From the NCBI GenBank assembly GCA_900073065.1, contig FJOG01000026.1:767117-831116 (forward strand): 64,000 nt of DNA. Direction: 5' to 3'. The notes under the pieces were generated by a model, which made no database searches, was not told the origin of the DNA, and was given only the letters and a program-made list of their open reading frames with translations. The stretch's first letter is position 1, and every line of letters begins with the position of its first letter. A program made the position numbers and the translations under genes. The stretch comes from Phialocephala subalpina (Eukaryota; Ascomycota; Leotiomycetes; Helotiales; Mollisiaceae). Shown here piece by piece: positions 1-11,756 of the stretch.

Positions 1-1113
1 TATTTATTATTATTATTATTTGAATTTGAATTTCTTTTTACGAGAATAAAAAGAATTATTTTTATTAATAATTAATTTATTTAATAATAAAATTTAAATA
101 TTAATTAATAATTAATTTTTTTCTTTTTTTTCGATATATATTTTATTTTATAAACTTTATAAAAATACTCTTATTAAAAACTATAAATTTTCTTTAATTA
201 TTAAAAAGTATAAAAATTTTAAATTTTAAAGAAAATAAAATAATTCGCGATAAAATAAAATTCTTTCGATATAATAATTATTTTAAAACTTTAAAATATT
301 TTAAAAAAATATTCTTTGGAATTTTTAATTTATATTTATTTATTAAAAAGAAATCCTTTGAAACTTTTTTTAAAAATTATATAATTATATAATTATAAAG
401 AAAATAAGATTTTAATATTCTAATATTTAATAATTTTTAATATTTTAAATAAAAATATATTTAAAAAAATTTCGTAATTATAATTTATAATATATATATT
501 TATTAATTAATAATATAATAAAAATTTAATAATTTAATTTTAAATTTCAAATTTAAATATATTTATAAATTTTAAATAATTTATACAAATGGTTACATTA
601 ATTTTTAGAATATAATTCGATTATAAATAAATTAAAATTTTAGTATTCCTTGGTAATTATTCTCCTTAATATTATATGAAAAGAAAATCTTTAATAAATT
701 AATCAAAGAATTATATTTAATACTTTTATTAAAGTTTAGGAAAATCGATTATTTCCTTTTTAATCCTATTTTTTATATAATCCCCCGGGATAAAATTCAT
801 ATTAATTTTTATAATAAATAATTAATAAATATTTTTAATTTATAATCTTTTTAATTAAAATTTAAAGTTTTATATTTAATTTAAATTTCTTACGAATTTT
901 TTATTATTATAAGAATAAAGAATTTAATTTTTATATATTCAATTAAAAGAATTTTAATTTTCTTATATTAATATTAATTTTAATTTATCAAATAATTTTT
1001 ATAAAGTAAATATATTATAAATAAATAAAATATTCAAATTTTTAATTATTGGTAAATAATAAAACCATTAATATTGGTTTATTAATTGGATTGTATTTCA
1101 TAAATACTTTGTA
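1..1113. repeat. AT-rich, probably RIP-degraded island
   Basis: Almost pure A/T sequence with very few G or C and no coding potential. It ends abruptly in a run of ten G at 1114-1123, after which base composition becomes normal. This is what fungal repeats look like after heavy repeat-induced point mutation (RIP). The element that was there cannot be identified by eye. It shares short motifs such as TTCCTTGG with the second island at 39.4-41.1 kb, so both may come from one repeat family (inference). Confidence 0.75.
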
Positions 1114-1341
1114 GGGGGGGGGGTTTTAATGGGGTTCGCTAAGAAAAAATCTGCTGACAAAGTACCCGTGAAATATGGGTCAAATTTAATGCCGCGCGCC
1201 TTCGTAAGCCGTTACTGAAATGAGCTTCTGATATCTGTATTGCCACCACTCGATTATACTTCGACTCTATGCCCTTACACAAGGCAACCGATTTCTTCAA
1301 TGTTTTAGAGCAAAAGCAACCAGACTTGAGATAAAGAAGAG

Positions 1342-2895
1342 ATGGCACCAACAGAGACGTATGAATGTCCAGAGCAGCAGGCTTTTCCAATCGATGACCA
1401 AGCCGTCAGACGACCACGAGAGGAACCGCTACTTGAAGTCAACGACGAAAGTGGCAATGCTCCAGCATATCTTCCCAAATTGTTCCCAGAAGACGCCGAG
1501 CATGTGGATACACATACAGTAACGGTATCTCGCGAGTCTGCGAGCTGCAACTGCACGGCAGAAGACCTAGGCAAAACAACTTTCTCACATCGACCTTTGG
1601 ACCAGACCAAACGAGAGATCCGATTATGCCAAATCCTCCCCCAGGACTGCGCTCATGCAAATTCAATCATCAAGTGTCGAATTACCCATCATAACTTAGA
1701 CGCCCCTCCTGACTCCGCCTACCTTGGGCTAGACTTGAAGTACACAGCACTGTCTTACTGCTGGGGAGGTCCAGGCGGCCAATCTACAATCCTGCTGAAT
1801 GACCACCCTGTCCAAATCGGGGGCAATCTGCACCGTTTCATAGCGCAAACGCGGGGCAGCGACGAAGACCAGAATACCTACTTCTGGATAGACCAGCTAT
1901 GCATCGACCAGTCGAATATAAACGAACGCAATCAACAGGTGCAGCTAATGCCGTCAATTTACTCCCAGGCAAGTGTTGTTTATTCCTGGCTTGGAGACGA
2001 GGATTCGGACACTGCACAGGCGTTTAAAATGTTACAAGAGCTGGAAGAAAATGAAGTGTTTCACGGCAAACATTCTTTTCACCTGCAACAGGATGAGCTC
2101 ATTAATTTGATAAATGCTAAAGCACCATCTGAGTTGATGGCTTTTCTCAAATTGTTTATCCGGCGCTACTGGACCCGCGTATGGATTGTGCAAGAAGTCT
2201 TCCTGGCACACGACTTCTTTTTTCTGTGTGGATCGCAGAAACATCGGCTGCGCGACACTAGTCAGGGGTGGACAAACGTTCTGAGCGAAGTGAATATATC
2301 CCCTCGTATCAAGACTGTCTTAGATGTCAATGGTTTACTACCACACGACCTTGTCCAGATAGACAAGATTTTCCAAACAACCATTCAGCTGCTGAACTAC
2401 AAGTCACAAGGCCCAGGCGGCTGGCTACCCGAGGACTTTGCAATGTTGGGCAATACTATACGGCAATGTCAAGATCCTCGAGACTTTATCTTCGGATATC
2501 AGGGTTGCTGTGTTCCATACAAGAGAATAAATGTAGATTACAAAAAGTCTACGGAGCAGGTATTCCTCGATTTCTGCCAGGCATTCAACGGTAAACTCGA
2601 AGCTTGGTCCGATATGTTACGACTGGGGAGGCGGATGGGATTACGGGGCACAAGTCGCGAGAAGTGCCACGCGCTCATCTATCTCCTCCACCTGGAGCGA
2701 AAACCTGACAGCAGGCCCTTCCTCGAACTTGTGAAGCACGAAGGTTTGTCTCTGACTCTAGAAGATGCTCAAGATGAAATCTGCGCTCGCATCTCGAAGG
2801 AAGGCGAGGAATACATGAGAAGGGAAGACGAACCTTGGTATCCACATTGGTACTTGAAGATGAGGGAGAATGAAGGTCTGAAGGGAACGAGGTAG
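1342..2895 (+). CDS. HET-domain protein (heterokaryon incompatibility family)
   Basis: Intronless 517-residue protein. The HET domain spans about residues 134-285 and shows the family landmarks: YTALSYCWGG near 134, FWIDQLCIDQ near 181, the NERNQQVQLMPSIYSQA block near 194-210, and RRYWTRVWIVQEV near 271. HET proteins act in non-self recognition and can trigger cell death after fusion of unlike hyphae; what this one recognises cannot be told. The N-terminal 130 residues are low in recognisable motifs, and no NACHT, ankyrin or WD repeats follow the HET domain. The start ATG lies about 220 bp after the AT-rich island. Unlike the HET gene at 18.2 kb it has no internal stop, so it is probably functional. 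Confidence 0.9.
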   Translation: MAPTETYECPEQQAFPIDDQAVRRPREEPLLEVNDESGNAPAYLPKLFPEDAEHVDTHTVTVSRESASCNCTAEDLGKTTFSHRPLDQTKREIRLCQILPQDCAHANSIIKCRITHHNLDAPPDSAYLGLDLKYTALSYCWGGPGGQSTILLNDHPVQIGGNLHRFIAQTRGSDEDQNTYFWIDQLCIDQSNINERNQQVQLMPSIYSQASVVYSWLGDEDSDTAQAFKMLQELEENEVFHGKHSFHLQQDELINLINAKAPSELMAFLKLFIRRYWTRVWIVQEVFLAHDFFFLCGSQKHRLRDTSQGWTNVLSEVNISPRIKTVLDVNGLLPHDLVQIDKIFQTTIQLLNYKSQGPGGWLPEDFAMLGNTIRQCQDPRDFIFGYQGCCVPYKRINVDYKKSTEQVFLDFCQAFNGKLEAWSDMLRLGRRMGLRGTSREKCHALIYLLHLERKPDSRPFLELVKHEGLSLTLEDAQDEICARISKEGEEYMRREDEPWYPHWYLKMRENEGLKGTR

Positions 2896-3511
2896 ATGAT
2901 CACTTGCCCGTTCTTTGATTCTTTATTGCCTTCATGAACATGATCTCCTTTGCTAACGCAATCGCTTCATCTCACAGCTGCTACATTAATTATGGCCGTA
3001 CCTACAGGTATTAAAATATTCAGTTGATTAGCAACATGTTACAGAGGTTCATTACACTTAACACCATCAATATTGTTGTAGTTCTATTGAAAGAGTTCTT
3101 TGTTCTCGTTCAGCATGATCGACTAGTCTGCAAAAGCACCTTGGGCAGCCTTGGTCAGCTTTCTTATTCAAGTTCTGGTCTGAGGCTCAAGCAAGTCAGA
3201 CTTAGCCACTGCACGTTGGAGGGTATGGCATAATGCTTCATATGTAGTGGGAGTCTCAGGCGCCTATTGCATGCTATCTACTCTAGGAATTACAGGTACG
3301 ACTGTATTTGATGACAGGTTCGTATTGATAATACTAGTAATAGGCTTCTATATCTTGTCGAGGACTTTCTGCGGGTTTATAAGACTTAGTCCAGCTTCCG
3401 AATACCCTTTTAAGATATTATAACGACTAGATGCCCTATATTATACCTAATTATACAACAGTATAAAATACTTTAAGCCGATCGTACTAGTACCATATTA
3501 AAACAGCTTCT
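2896..3511. other. Intergenic, becoming AT-rich toward 3.5 kb
   Basis: No gene seen. From about 3380 to 3590 the sequence turns AT-rich with many TATA/TAAT runs, resembling degraded repeat sequence. This stretch abuts the end of the neighbouring RNase H gene and may have replaced its last exon. Confidence 0.4.
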
Positions 3512-4102
3512 CTACCTCATCACGGTATATATTCTTAACAGGGCAAAACATTCCAATATTATAAGGCTAGAGATTATACGAGGTATATTGTGAGGATGTT
3601 CGGCGGAGCACCGGAAAAACCACGACGATACATCGAAATCGCTGGGCTCCGACATCACGCACGTGCTGCACACGTGATGCTCACCTACATAGTTGACTTG
3701 ACCCTTGTTTCGCAATTGGTTCTCCAAGCGCAAGGCTTCCTCAATCAGATCTCGATTCATCACTGGTCGGCCGTTCGCATTTCTCCAGCCGTTGTTGAGC
3801 CAGGTGTTCTTCCAAACAGTCAGGCAATTGACGGCGTACTTAGAATCGGACTTGATGGTGATGTTCAGCCATGGAATGTGATTCATATATTCGCTCTTCC
3901 AAAGGGCTTGCTGGAGAGATATGACGATGGCGGTAAGCTCGGCGCGTTGATTAGTGGGTGTTGGATGGTCGGGGAGAACGCGAAACCAGCCTTCTTGTCT
4001 TCCAGAACGATACTGGAAGTACATTGCCGCAGCGGCGATCGCACCATCATAGCCATTATTTGGACAGCCGCCATCACAGTAGATCTCCATGAAGTAGACC
4101 AT
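3512..4102 (-). pseudogene. Ribonuclease H-like protein, 3' end lost
   Basis: The frame encodes 196 residues. The first 135 match the RNase H fold: catalytic Asp in IYCDGG (about residue 9), Glu in NQRAELTAI (about 54) and Asp in IKSDSKYAVNCL (about 86), followed by WLNNGWRNANGRPV and a basic helix ending KGQVNYV. RNase H cleaves the RNA strand of RNA:DNA hybrids. After NYV, where the family continues into the segment bearing the last catalytic Asp, the sequence reads straight through what looks like an intron donor (AG|GTGAGC) and then carries no family residues. No matching downstream exon is visible before AT-rich sequence begins. I therefore call it truncated; a functional gene with an unrecognised final exon is possible. 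Confidence 0.65.
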
Positions 4103-4879
4103 CGTGGTGTGTCGGCTTGCTGTGAGATAGAGTCGAGACCAGAGGTGTTCGTGTGGAGGAGTCTGGCTTGACTGTTAGATCTCGCGTATTAAAGTTTCGT
4201 AAGAGCGTCAATCGACCAATCCTGTTCACAATCAGTACACTAACTTCAGTGGTAGTGGTGATAAGATGGAATAATTTGTAAAAGGCCGAAAGTAAAGAAA
4301 AACACGCATGTCATGCGCCGCGAAATTGGGACCATGTTGCGAGGTTTGCGTCAAGCGCAGCAATTTCAATCCCCCATCCTCGCGTGAACTTTCTCCGTCC
4401 TCCCTCTATTCACGAGGATGAAAATTGGCCAAAATCGTGACACTTTGCCAAGTACAACTTCGCAACCCAGCCCAGCCTTTGATAAAGTCCCGCAAGGCTG
4501 GGAGGTTAAAAGTGCTGGCCAAGTGGATGAGTGATCGTCCACCTGTATCGCGACAATTCCATGAACTGTGTATCTCGAGGTGTAGATGCATAGCAAGAAA
4601 GTCCAATATATTGATCGTGAAACCCGAAAGCAGTTGTCGATGCTGTTGTAGAGGTTGATACGAAGGCCCAGACTTGTGGTCGAGGAGGTCAAAAATCGTG
4701 TCGAGACCCAAGCGACTTTGGCCAGTCTGCGGTCAATGTACGAGATGACTTCGGAGATCCGAGGATGACCTTGCCAAACTCTGTTCAAGGTCGGTGGAAG
4801 TATCGCGGGAGACCTCGCACACGGTAGATTTTCGTTTGTCTCACTGCGCTGCTGTTCAATTCTGAATGTTCCAAGTCTC

Positions 4880-5120
4880 CAGGAACAATCGACAATCTTC
4901 GTTAGTCTAAAATTCAATTAGCCCGGGCACATACATCCAGAAGAAGAGACTTACTAGCGGCCTTGCTATCGTTCTCCCACAAGATCTTGCGCTCTGGGCG
5001 AGGCCCCTGGAGTTAGCTTTTGGTGCTGAATAGGGAAGACGCGAAAGACTTACCGTGATGGCGGAAGCAATGATGAATATGTAGCAGAACGATTTCCTGG
5101 TGGATTTAGGACGAGGGTCT
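4880..5120 (-). other. Possible small spliced gene, minus strand
   Basis: Two good intron signatures appear in tandem on the minus strand: GTAAGT at 5053 running to CTCCAG near 5008, and GTAAGT at 4957 running to TTTTAG near 4910. The segment between them reads GPRPERKILWENDSKAA, and the segment before the first intron reads KSFCYIFIIASAIT, a possible membrane helix. Together these suggest a very short membrane-anchored protein. I could not find a convincing start codon, because the upstream frame is closed by TGA, and I do not recognise the product. A non-coding spliced transcript is equally possible. Confidence 0.3.
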
Positions 5121-5362
5121 CAATTTAAGTTGTGTGGAGAGAAAGAAAGAAAGAGTTTGTGTAAGGAAAAATGAAAGAGCAAACGGAAGGCGACACTGGT
5201 ATGCCTGTACCTACCCATCTGGAAAGTGGATCACCTGGACAGCGGAGCCCCGCGTCTTCTCAAGGGGGCGCTCCTTCGTTCGCGTTTGTCCGATTCAATT
5301 GAAAGAACTCTCACCTCATACCATGGAATCCGCTAGGATAAAAATACTTCAAAGCCAACAAT

Positions 5363-6369
5363 TCAACCTCTTGCAACCGTCCTAATCACCTCCACCATAT
5401 CCTCCACTGGTAGTCCCAACAGCTCATTCCCTTCACCTTGATCATTAATCTTCCCCTGCCCATCCTTCCAGAACAAGAATCCCCATAACCTTCCAATTCC
5501 CCTGAAGTCTCCCTTGTCCAGTATATCCAGCCCCTCCTTATGCCATTCATCAACCGCCACTCTCTTAACATCAAATTTCTTCCCCGTGGCCTCTTCCGCA
5601 GCAGCGAGGATCATGTTCTGCGTTGTTGAGAAAGACGTGATGGTGAGGTATTTATTGGCTGTCTGAGAAGGTTGTTGGAGAACGGACACGATGGCGCGGG
5701 CGATTTGAGGGATGGTGGTTGTGATGTAGGGTTCGTTGCCTGAATCGATGATTGTGGTGGTGTGGTTTAGGATTGAGGTTCCGAGGAAGCCTGTTTTGAG
5801 TGTCTGGGACGAAGTGTCAGTATTAATATGAGCGAGTCGAGGACGGAGAAGTACCCAGTCAAACAAGGCGCCGCCACCGATAGCCGTCCAAGTGAAAGCT
5901 GGATTCTTCGCTCCCTTTTCTTCGAGATAGTCGAGAATGATCTTGTTCGGCTTTAGTCGTTGATGAAGTAGTGGAACGAGGCGTTCGATCTCGGACATGT
6001 CGTAGCTTTTGTAGGCATAGTCGCTGGGGATAAAGCGTTTGACACCGTGGGTGACAGCTGCATCAATGAGTTTGGTCTGAACCATTTTGCCTAGAACGCT
6101 GATGGTTGAGACGACTGCATCTTGTCCTCTGAAAGCTTCTGAGAGTGAGGCTTCCGAGTAGTCTGTTTGGTAGACCCTGACATTTAGGAACGATGTGGTA
6201 GTTGAGCTATCTCGAGTGAGAAGGCTGACGTTGAAGTTTGCAGCGAGAAGATGCTGGACTACGACGGGTCCGATGTTGCCTTTCGCCTGTGGATGTTGTT
6301 AGTCTAACCGATGAGGATGACTGAATTGAGACTTACTCCAACGACGAGAACATTCTTGATTGAAGCCAT
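5363..6369 (-). CDS. NmrA-like / isoflavone-reductase-like NAD(P)-binding protein
   Basis: Two exons, complement(5363..6286, 6337..6369), with a 50-nt intron (GTAAGT...CACAG), give 318 residues. The N-terminus MASIKNVLVVG runs across the splice into GAKGNIG, an atypical-SDR dinucleotide-binding loop (residues 11-17). Further landmarks are TRDSS after the second strand, VVSTIS near residue 80, KRFIPSDYA near 110 and the K-x-x-I-L-D-Y-L helix. This is the NmrA/phenylcoumaran-benzylic-ether-reductase class: cytosolic NADP-binding proteins acting as small-molecule reductases or as redox-sensing regulators. The substrate cannot be read from sequence. It ends in ordinary intergenic DNA, and a repeated motif lies about 230 bp upstream of its start. 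Confidence 0.88.
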
Positions 6370-7579
6370 TCTTGATTGATTAAGCAGATAGAAGAAGGGA
6401 AAAACTTGAAGTATGTCGAACCTGTTCAGCTTGCATTTGGGATACTGATGAGAGACCTCTCTCTCATGTATTTATATTGAATGGAAATACACATGCCTTT
6501 AGAGGGGAGTTCGTGCTCAACGGACGTGATTCGCAGAGGGGCTTCGGATTTACAGATGGCGATCCTATGCAGGAGGGACAGCGTTGCCCCCCTTTCGTCC
6601 GATTTCGTGCGATTTCGTGCGAACTCGCACTAATGGCTCAACCTTGACGTCCGATTGAATCAAAACCTACTGCACATGCAGAAAGGATGGAATGGACGCA
6701 GAGCATTCGTGGATGTATCGGAAAGTAGTTTGTGATGCTCATTTGTCGACCTCTCATCAAGCTGCTGGCTGATCGAGCCGGAAATGACGTTGAATAGTGA
6801 GGCATGAAATGCAGACTTAGTAATAATGATATATTAGAACTGTCGTTTACAAACACCTAATTGGCAAGAGCTAAGTGTGAAGTTCGATCTGAGTTCAGTG
6901 AATGTGAGCTCAATCTAGGTCTTCTGAGGAAACGGTAAAAGGGAAAAGCAGACTCAGGCAAAAAAGGGGGAAAGCGCGCTTCACTTGGAGCCGAGAACAA
7001 CTTAGAAGAAGAAACGCCAATTCATGTGAAAGGACTTGTGTAGATTGTTGTCGTTGGGAGTTTCGATGAAGAATGACTGTTGCCGCGAAAATTTGACGTC
7101 TACGAGATTTACGCTGAAGAAGTGAAGGTTGGGACTGTGCGCCTTTGATTGGCCCACAGACGAGCCTCTGTGGATGCTAAGGAACAACGTTATTCCTTCA
7201 CCTCTAAACGTCAACTCTCGTTACTTGAACTTGATACCAACTTCACTTTGACAAGCCCATTCATTCGCTTATAGGTACGAGACGAAAGCTTAATGGCTTC
7301 AGCCCTGTCGATTACGACCTGTACGAGGAGCTTCTCGATCTCTGATTCCCATCCCTTGGAGCTGGAATCCCCTCCGGACCATCTCGCCATAGAAAAATCC
7401 CTGCTTCTGTCAACGCAGATCAAGGAGAGATGTATGCTCGAGATCCAACGGTAGGTTAGTTCGAAAAACTAGTCGGCAAGGCCGTTCAGCTTCTGATATC
7501 GGTATTGCTCTCGACTTTTGAGCCTCTCTTACCTCTTCTTCCGTCTCTCTTTCTATAATACTCGCGTCAAACTTCCAAC
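6370..7579. other. Intergenic region between divergent genes
   Basis: About 1.2 kb between the minus-strand NmrA-like gene and the plus-strand Zn2Cys6 relic. It should hold both promoters. Apart from the repeat at 6601-6630, I see no gene. Confidence 0.5.
6601..6630. promoter_or_regulatory. Repeat-plus-palindrome motif, possible operator
   Basis: GATTTCGTGC occurs twice in tandem (6601-6610, 6611-6620) and the second copy runs into the inverted repeat GTGCGA-AC-TCGCAC (6617-6630). Direct plus inverted half-sites about 230 bp upstream of the NmrA-like gene look like a binding site for a dimeric regulator. No known factor is assigned. Confidence 0.35.
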
Positions 7580-9466
7580 ATGATCATTGCAATCCCCAAA
7601 GATGGCCGCACGACCAGATCAGCAGGCTCTCGCTCGAATACGAAGGTAGGACGAATCAACGCGTCAAGTTTCATTCTAGATAGGACTGTCTCTGCTGTCA
7701 CGAAACCGAAATTGAAGAAGACGAAGGCCAAAGCAAGATGTTATACATGCAAGTACGAGAAGAGTTCGAATTCCATCTTCCCATCTGCTAACCATACGCT
7801 CGCAGATATCGAAGAGTAAAATGCGACGAAGCTGGACCCATCTGCCAACGGTGTATCAAGTTCGGCGTTGACTGCGAAGGTTACGCTCCAACTTCGAAAG
7901 CAAGCGGCTCAACTCGAGCAATCCTACCCAAGACCCAATCCAAATCCCCACAACTCCCCTTCTCACAAACCCTCGACCGATCAACAATATACAAACTCCA
8001 TTCCGGCCCACGATTCGAAGACCATCAAGACGGCCGCTGTTTCCGCCTCTACATCGACCAAGTAGCATCCCAAATCCAAGGCCCCTTTAAATCGTCACTA
8101 TGGGATCAACTGATCCCCCAAGCCTCCGAAGGCGAACCCTTCATCCGCCACGCCATCATCGCCATCGGCGCCATAGGCAAAATAATGTCCGAACAAAAAC
8201 TTCTCAGCCTCGTCGCAGCCCCCCAAACCGCACTTGATTACGCATACGCACTGAACCAATTCGACAAAGCGTTTCGAGGAATGAGGACCGCTATTACGAA
8301 TGTGTGGCTGATATCAAGAAAGCTTTGATTGCTTGTATACTTGTTTTTTTGTTTCGAGACTTTGGCGGGAAAGCCGGGAAGTGCGTTGATTCATGCTGAG
8401 AGCGGGTTGTAGCTTTTGCATCAGTGGATGAGGGCGAATATTAGTCAAGGGGTAGCTTTCTTTCTCAGTAAAGAATGTCAGCAGCAACGGTTGAGGATGA
8501 AGTCATCAATGCGTTCGTGGGACTTGATTTGCATGTTCTATTCTTCCTGGATACCAGACCTCTATATGCTCACGCATTTATAATCGAAGGAGGGAACAGG
8601 GCAGTTGATAGAGTGCCAATAGCTTTCTCGTCTTTGAAAGTGGTGAGAAGTTTCTGGCCTTTGATCATGAGGAGGAACTACCATTTCATCAAGCTAGCTC
8701 TTGTGAAAGGACAATCGGAACTTAGCTGCGCGCCGTGGAAATATGACGATGTCAATGCTCCATGGGAGACTCAGCAGACTTGTTTCCGGGTGGGAACATT
8801 TTCAGTTTGGTGAAATATCCTCAACTTGAAATGATTCCCGAATCGTTACGGTACCGAGAAGATGACAAGCGATAGGTCGATGCCACGAAGCCGGTCTTCA
8901 AGAGGATCTGCGAGAGTGGGACGCAGGAGGAGAAGGTGCTTTGTGATTTGTTGGAGGTTCATCAGTTGATTGAATGAGATCACGCTTCAGAGCTCGTTCT
9001 TCTTCAATGAGACGAAGTATGGCAACTTCATAGGGCATTGGAAGAGAATGTTATCCCTCGGAACGTACATCCACTCCCACATGGCAGCCGTTACGACGAC
9101 CGACACTCCATATCATTTCGACCTCGGAACCATCTCCCCAATGATCTTCATAGGTATGAGATGTCGAGATAGAGCCATCAGAGATGAGGTATTTAGGATC
9201 TTGTTCAAGGTGCATTACAGAGAAGGAATGTGGGATACCTTGGCCGCAGGAAAGTTCATTGAGTGGGTGAAGGAACTTGAGGGCCCTGCGAGGGATGAGC
9301 ATGGACATAAACCAGAGCATGCGAGAGCTATTGTGACAAGCTCGTATGTTGACCTTGAAAGGGACAGGGCGATTTTGTCTGCTACGATTAATTGCATGGT
9401 GGAAGGTTGGGAGAACACACACACATACATGGAGACAATCGAAACATTCAAGCAGTTGAAATACTG
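7580..9466 (+). pseudogene. Zn2Cys6 transcription factor, decayed
   Basis: A basic N-terminus leads into a Zn2Cys6 cluster split by an intron after CYTCK (donor near 7754, acceptor CAG near 7806). The second exon resumes with YRRVKCDEAGPICQRC, giving all six cysteines. The following 400-odd residues match the layout of fungal regulators with a C-terminal fungal-specific domain: FIRHAIIAIGAIG, EDEVINAF, MRRNYHF, and near the end FDLGTISPM...IGMRCRDRAIRDE and the EHARAIVTSS segment. The frame is broken: a shift in the T-run near 8345, an in-frame TAG near 8410, another shift before 8475, and stops between 8810 and 8980. The gene is dead or badly damaged. Its head-to-head position suggests it may once have controlled the NmrA-like gene (inference). 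Confidence 0.75.
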
Positions 9467-9929
9467 AATCAATTCCATATGAAAATCAGAGTTGAATCAA
9501 GAGACATCCTAGTTCCTCGCAGCCACAAAACTATACACTTTGAACAAGTCGGACTTTGATAGGGTCCACAATGTCCTCGAATCTTTGAGCCATCAGGTTC
9601 TATTCGCAAGAACAACCATCAACAGTGGGAAATGGGACTACAGAATAAGCCAGGATATTATATTCCGTTCAAGTCAAAAGCCCAATCCTTCTCCAAACAC
9701 TTTCAAAAGTTAGGAGCAGTCACGTGCGCTGCATCTGCAAAATCTTAGCGCGGACAAGGAACGCGATCAACGCGAAAAAAAGAAGCTCATGGACGACGGT
9801 AGCCTGCGAAACAACAGCTTCTCAACCCCTCACCACGACTTCTCCCACGAAATTATACCTGTTTCCTCTGTACCTCTCGATCCTGCGACTTGGCTGCACT
9901 TGTAAAAAAGCTTCACAAGAACCGCGATC
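9467..9929. other. Promoter region of the CCT eta gene
   Basis: 463 bp without a gene. It holds a CACGTG E-box-like hexamer near 9720 and pyrimidine-rich sequence shortly before the CCT eta start codon. Nothing else is seen. Confidence 0.4.
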
Positions 9930-11756
9930 ATGTCTTTCGGTGGCCAGACCCCGACCATTATTGTGCTGAAGGAGGGTCAGTCAACAGCAGACCTTTGAGC
10001 TAAAACTTCGTACTGATGCGGACGTGCTACAGGTACCGATTCTTCACAAGGAAAGGGACAGATCATCTCGAACATAAATGCTTGTTTAGCTGTTCAGGCA
10101 ACGATTAGAAGCACACTGGGACCATACGGTGGAGATTTATTGCTAGTAGATGCAAATGGCAGACAAACGATCACCAATGATGGTGCGACTGTCATGAAGG
10201 TGCATTTCCTTTCTCCGTTTTTCCAAATGCAGCTGCTGACTTAAAAAGCTCCTCGACATCGTCCACCCCGCCGCACGAATCCTGACAGACATTGCGAGAT
10301 CACAAGATGCTGAAGTTGGAGACGGAACCACATCGGTTGTTGTGCTGGCAGGTGAGATCTTGAAGGAGGTCAAGGATCATGTTGAGCAGGGAGTCAGCTC
10401 GCAGACCATCATGAAAGCTCTGAGGAGAGCTTCGGCCATGGCTGTTAATAAGGTTCGGGAGATTGCTGTTAATACGAGTGAGGGCAACCAGAGAGAGACT
10501 TTGGTCAAGTTGGCTGGAACGGCAATGAGCAGCAAGTTGATCAAGAGGAATACTGGGTTCTTCACCAAGAGTAGGACTTCACACTCATTCTTTGGAGAAT
10601 TTGCTAATGATTGGTAGTGGTGGTTGATGCTGTTCTTTCCCTTGACCAAGACGACCTCAATGAGAAGCTCATCGGTGTCAAGAAGATTCCCGGTGGCTCG
10701 CTCACCGACTCCCTGTTCGTCAATGGCGTCGCATTCAAGAAGACCTTCTCGTACGCCGGTTTCGAACAACAACCCAAGTCCTTCAAGAACCCCAAGATTG
10801 TCTGCCTGAACGTCGAGCTCGAGCTCAAGTCCGAGAAAGACAACGCTGAAGTACGAGTGGAGCAAGTGTCGGAATATCAAGCAATTGTCGACGCAGAATG
10901 GCAAATCATCTATAACAAGATGGAAGCTCTCTACAAGACCGGAGCAAAGGTCGTTCTCTCAAAACTCCCCATTGGAGATCTAGCAACACAATACTTCGCA
11001 GACCGAGACATCTTCTGCGCCGGCCGCGTCGCATCCGACGACCTCGACCGAGTCATCCAAGCAACCGGCGGCTCCATCCAATCCACCTGCTCCGACATCC
11101 ATCCTGAACATCTCGGCACCTGCGGCATATTCGAAGAGCGACAAATCGGTGGCGAGCGTTTCAACTTTTTCGAAGACTGTCCTCAAGCCAAGACCTGCAC
11201 ATTGGTCCTCCGCGGTGGCGCAGAGCAATTCATCGCAGAAGTTGAGCGTTCTCTTCATGATGCAATCATGATCGTTAAGCGTGCGATCAAGAACAACACT
11301 ATCGTTGCTGGTGGTGGTGCATGCGAGATGGAAGTTTCAGCCTACCTGCACCGATACGCAGACAAGGACGTCCCTCACAAGCAACAAGCGATCATCAAGT
11401 CCTTCGCCAAAGCACTTGAAGTTATTCCCCGCCAACTCTGCGACAATGCCGGTTTCGACGCTACGGATATCTTGAACAAGTTACGTGTTGAGCATAGAAA
11501 GGGGAATACTTGGGCTGGTGTTGATTTCGATAATGAGGGAGTGAGGGATAATCTTGAGGCGTTTGTTTGGGAGCCTGCGTTGGTGAAGATTAATGCTATT
11601 CAGGCAGCGACGGAGGCTAGTTGTTTGATTTTGAGTGTGGATGAGACGATTAAGAATGAGGAGAGTCAGGCGCCACAGGCTCCGCAGAGAGGTCTGCCTC
11701 CGGGAGCTGCGCAGAGAGCACTGAGGGGCAGAGGAAGAGGGATGCCGAGACGGTAG
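9930..11756 (+). CDS. CCT7: T-complex protein 1, eta subunit (CCT7)
   Basis: Four exons (9930..9975, 10033..10199, 10249..10570, 10618..11756) encode 557 residues, the normal length for a CCT subunit. The protein opens [18 protein letters not shown], typical of the eta subunit, followed by [12 protein letters not shown] and the ATP-site signature GDGTTS (residues 95-100). DNAGFDA and a C-terminal [10 protein letters not shown] tail follow. All frames join cleanly across canonical introns of 47-57 nt. The product is one of eight subunits of the cytosolic chaperonin TRiC/CCT that folds actin, tubulin and WD-repeat proteins, using ATP. It is an essential housekeeping gene and a reliable anchor for synteny. 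Confidence 0.97.

Noticed and set aside
1..1113. Mitochondrial DNA fragment
   Set aside because: The AT content is similar, but there are no mitochondrial genes or tRNAs; RIP-degraded repeat fits better.
4366..4917. 183-codon open frame, minus strand
   Set aside because: Two alternative frames overlap without motifs; it follows two intron signatures and is more likely untranslated or non-coding sequence.
10377..10904. 175-codon open frame, minus strand
   Set aside because: Antisense shadow of CCT eta exons 3 and 4.
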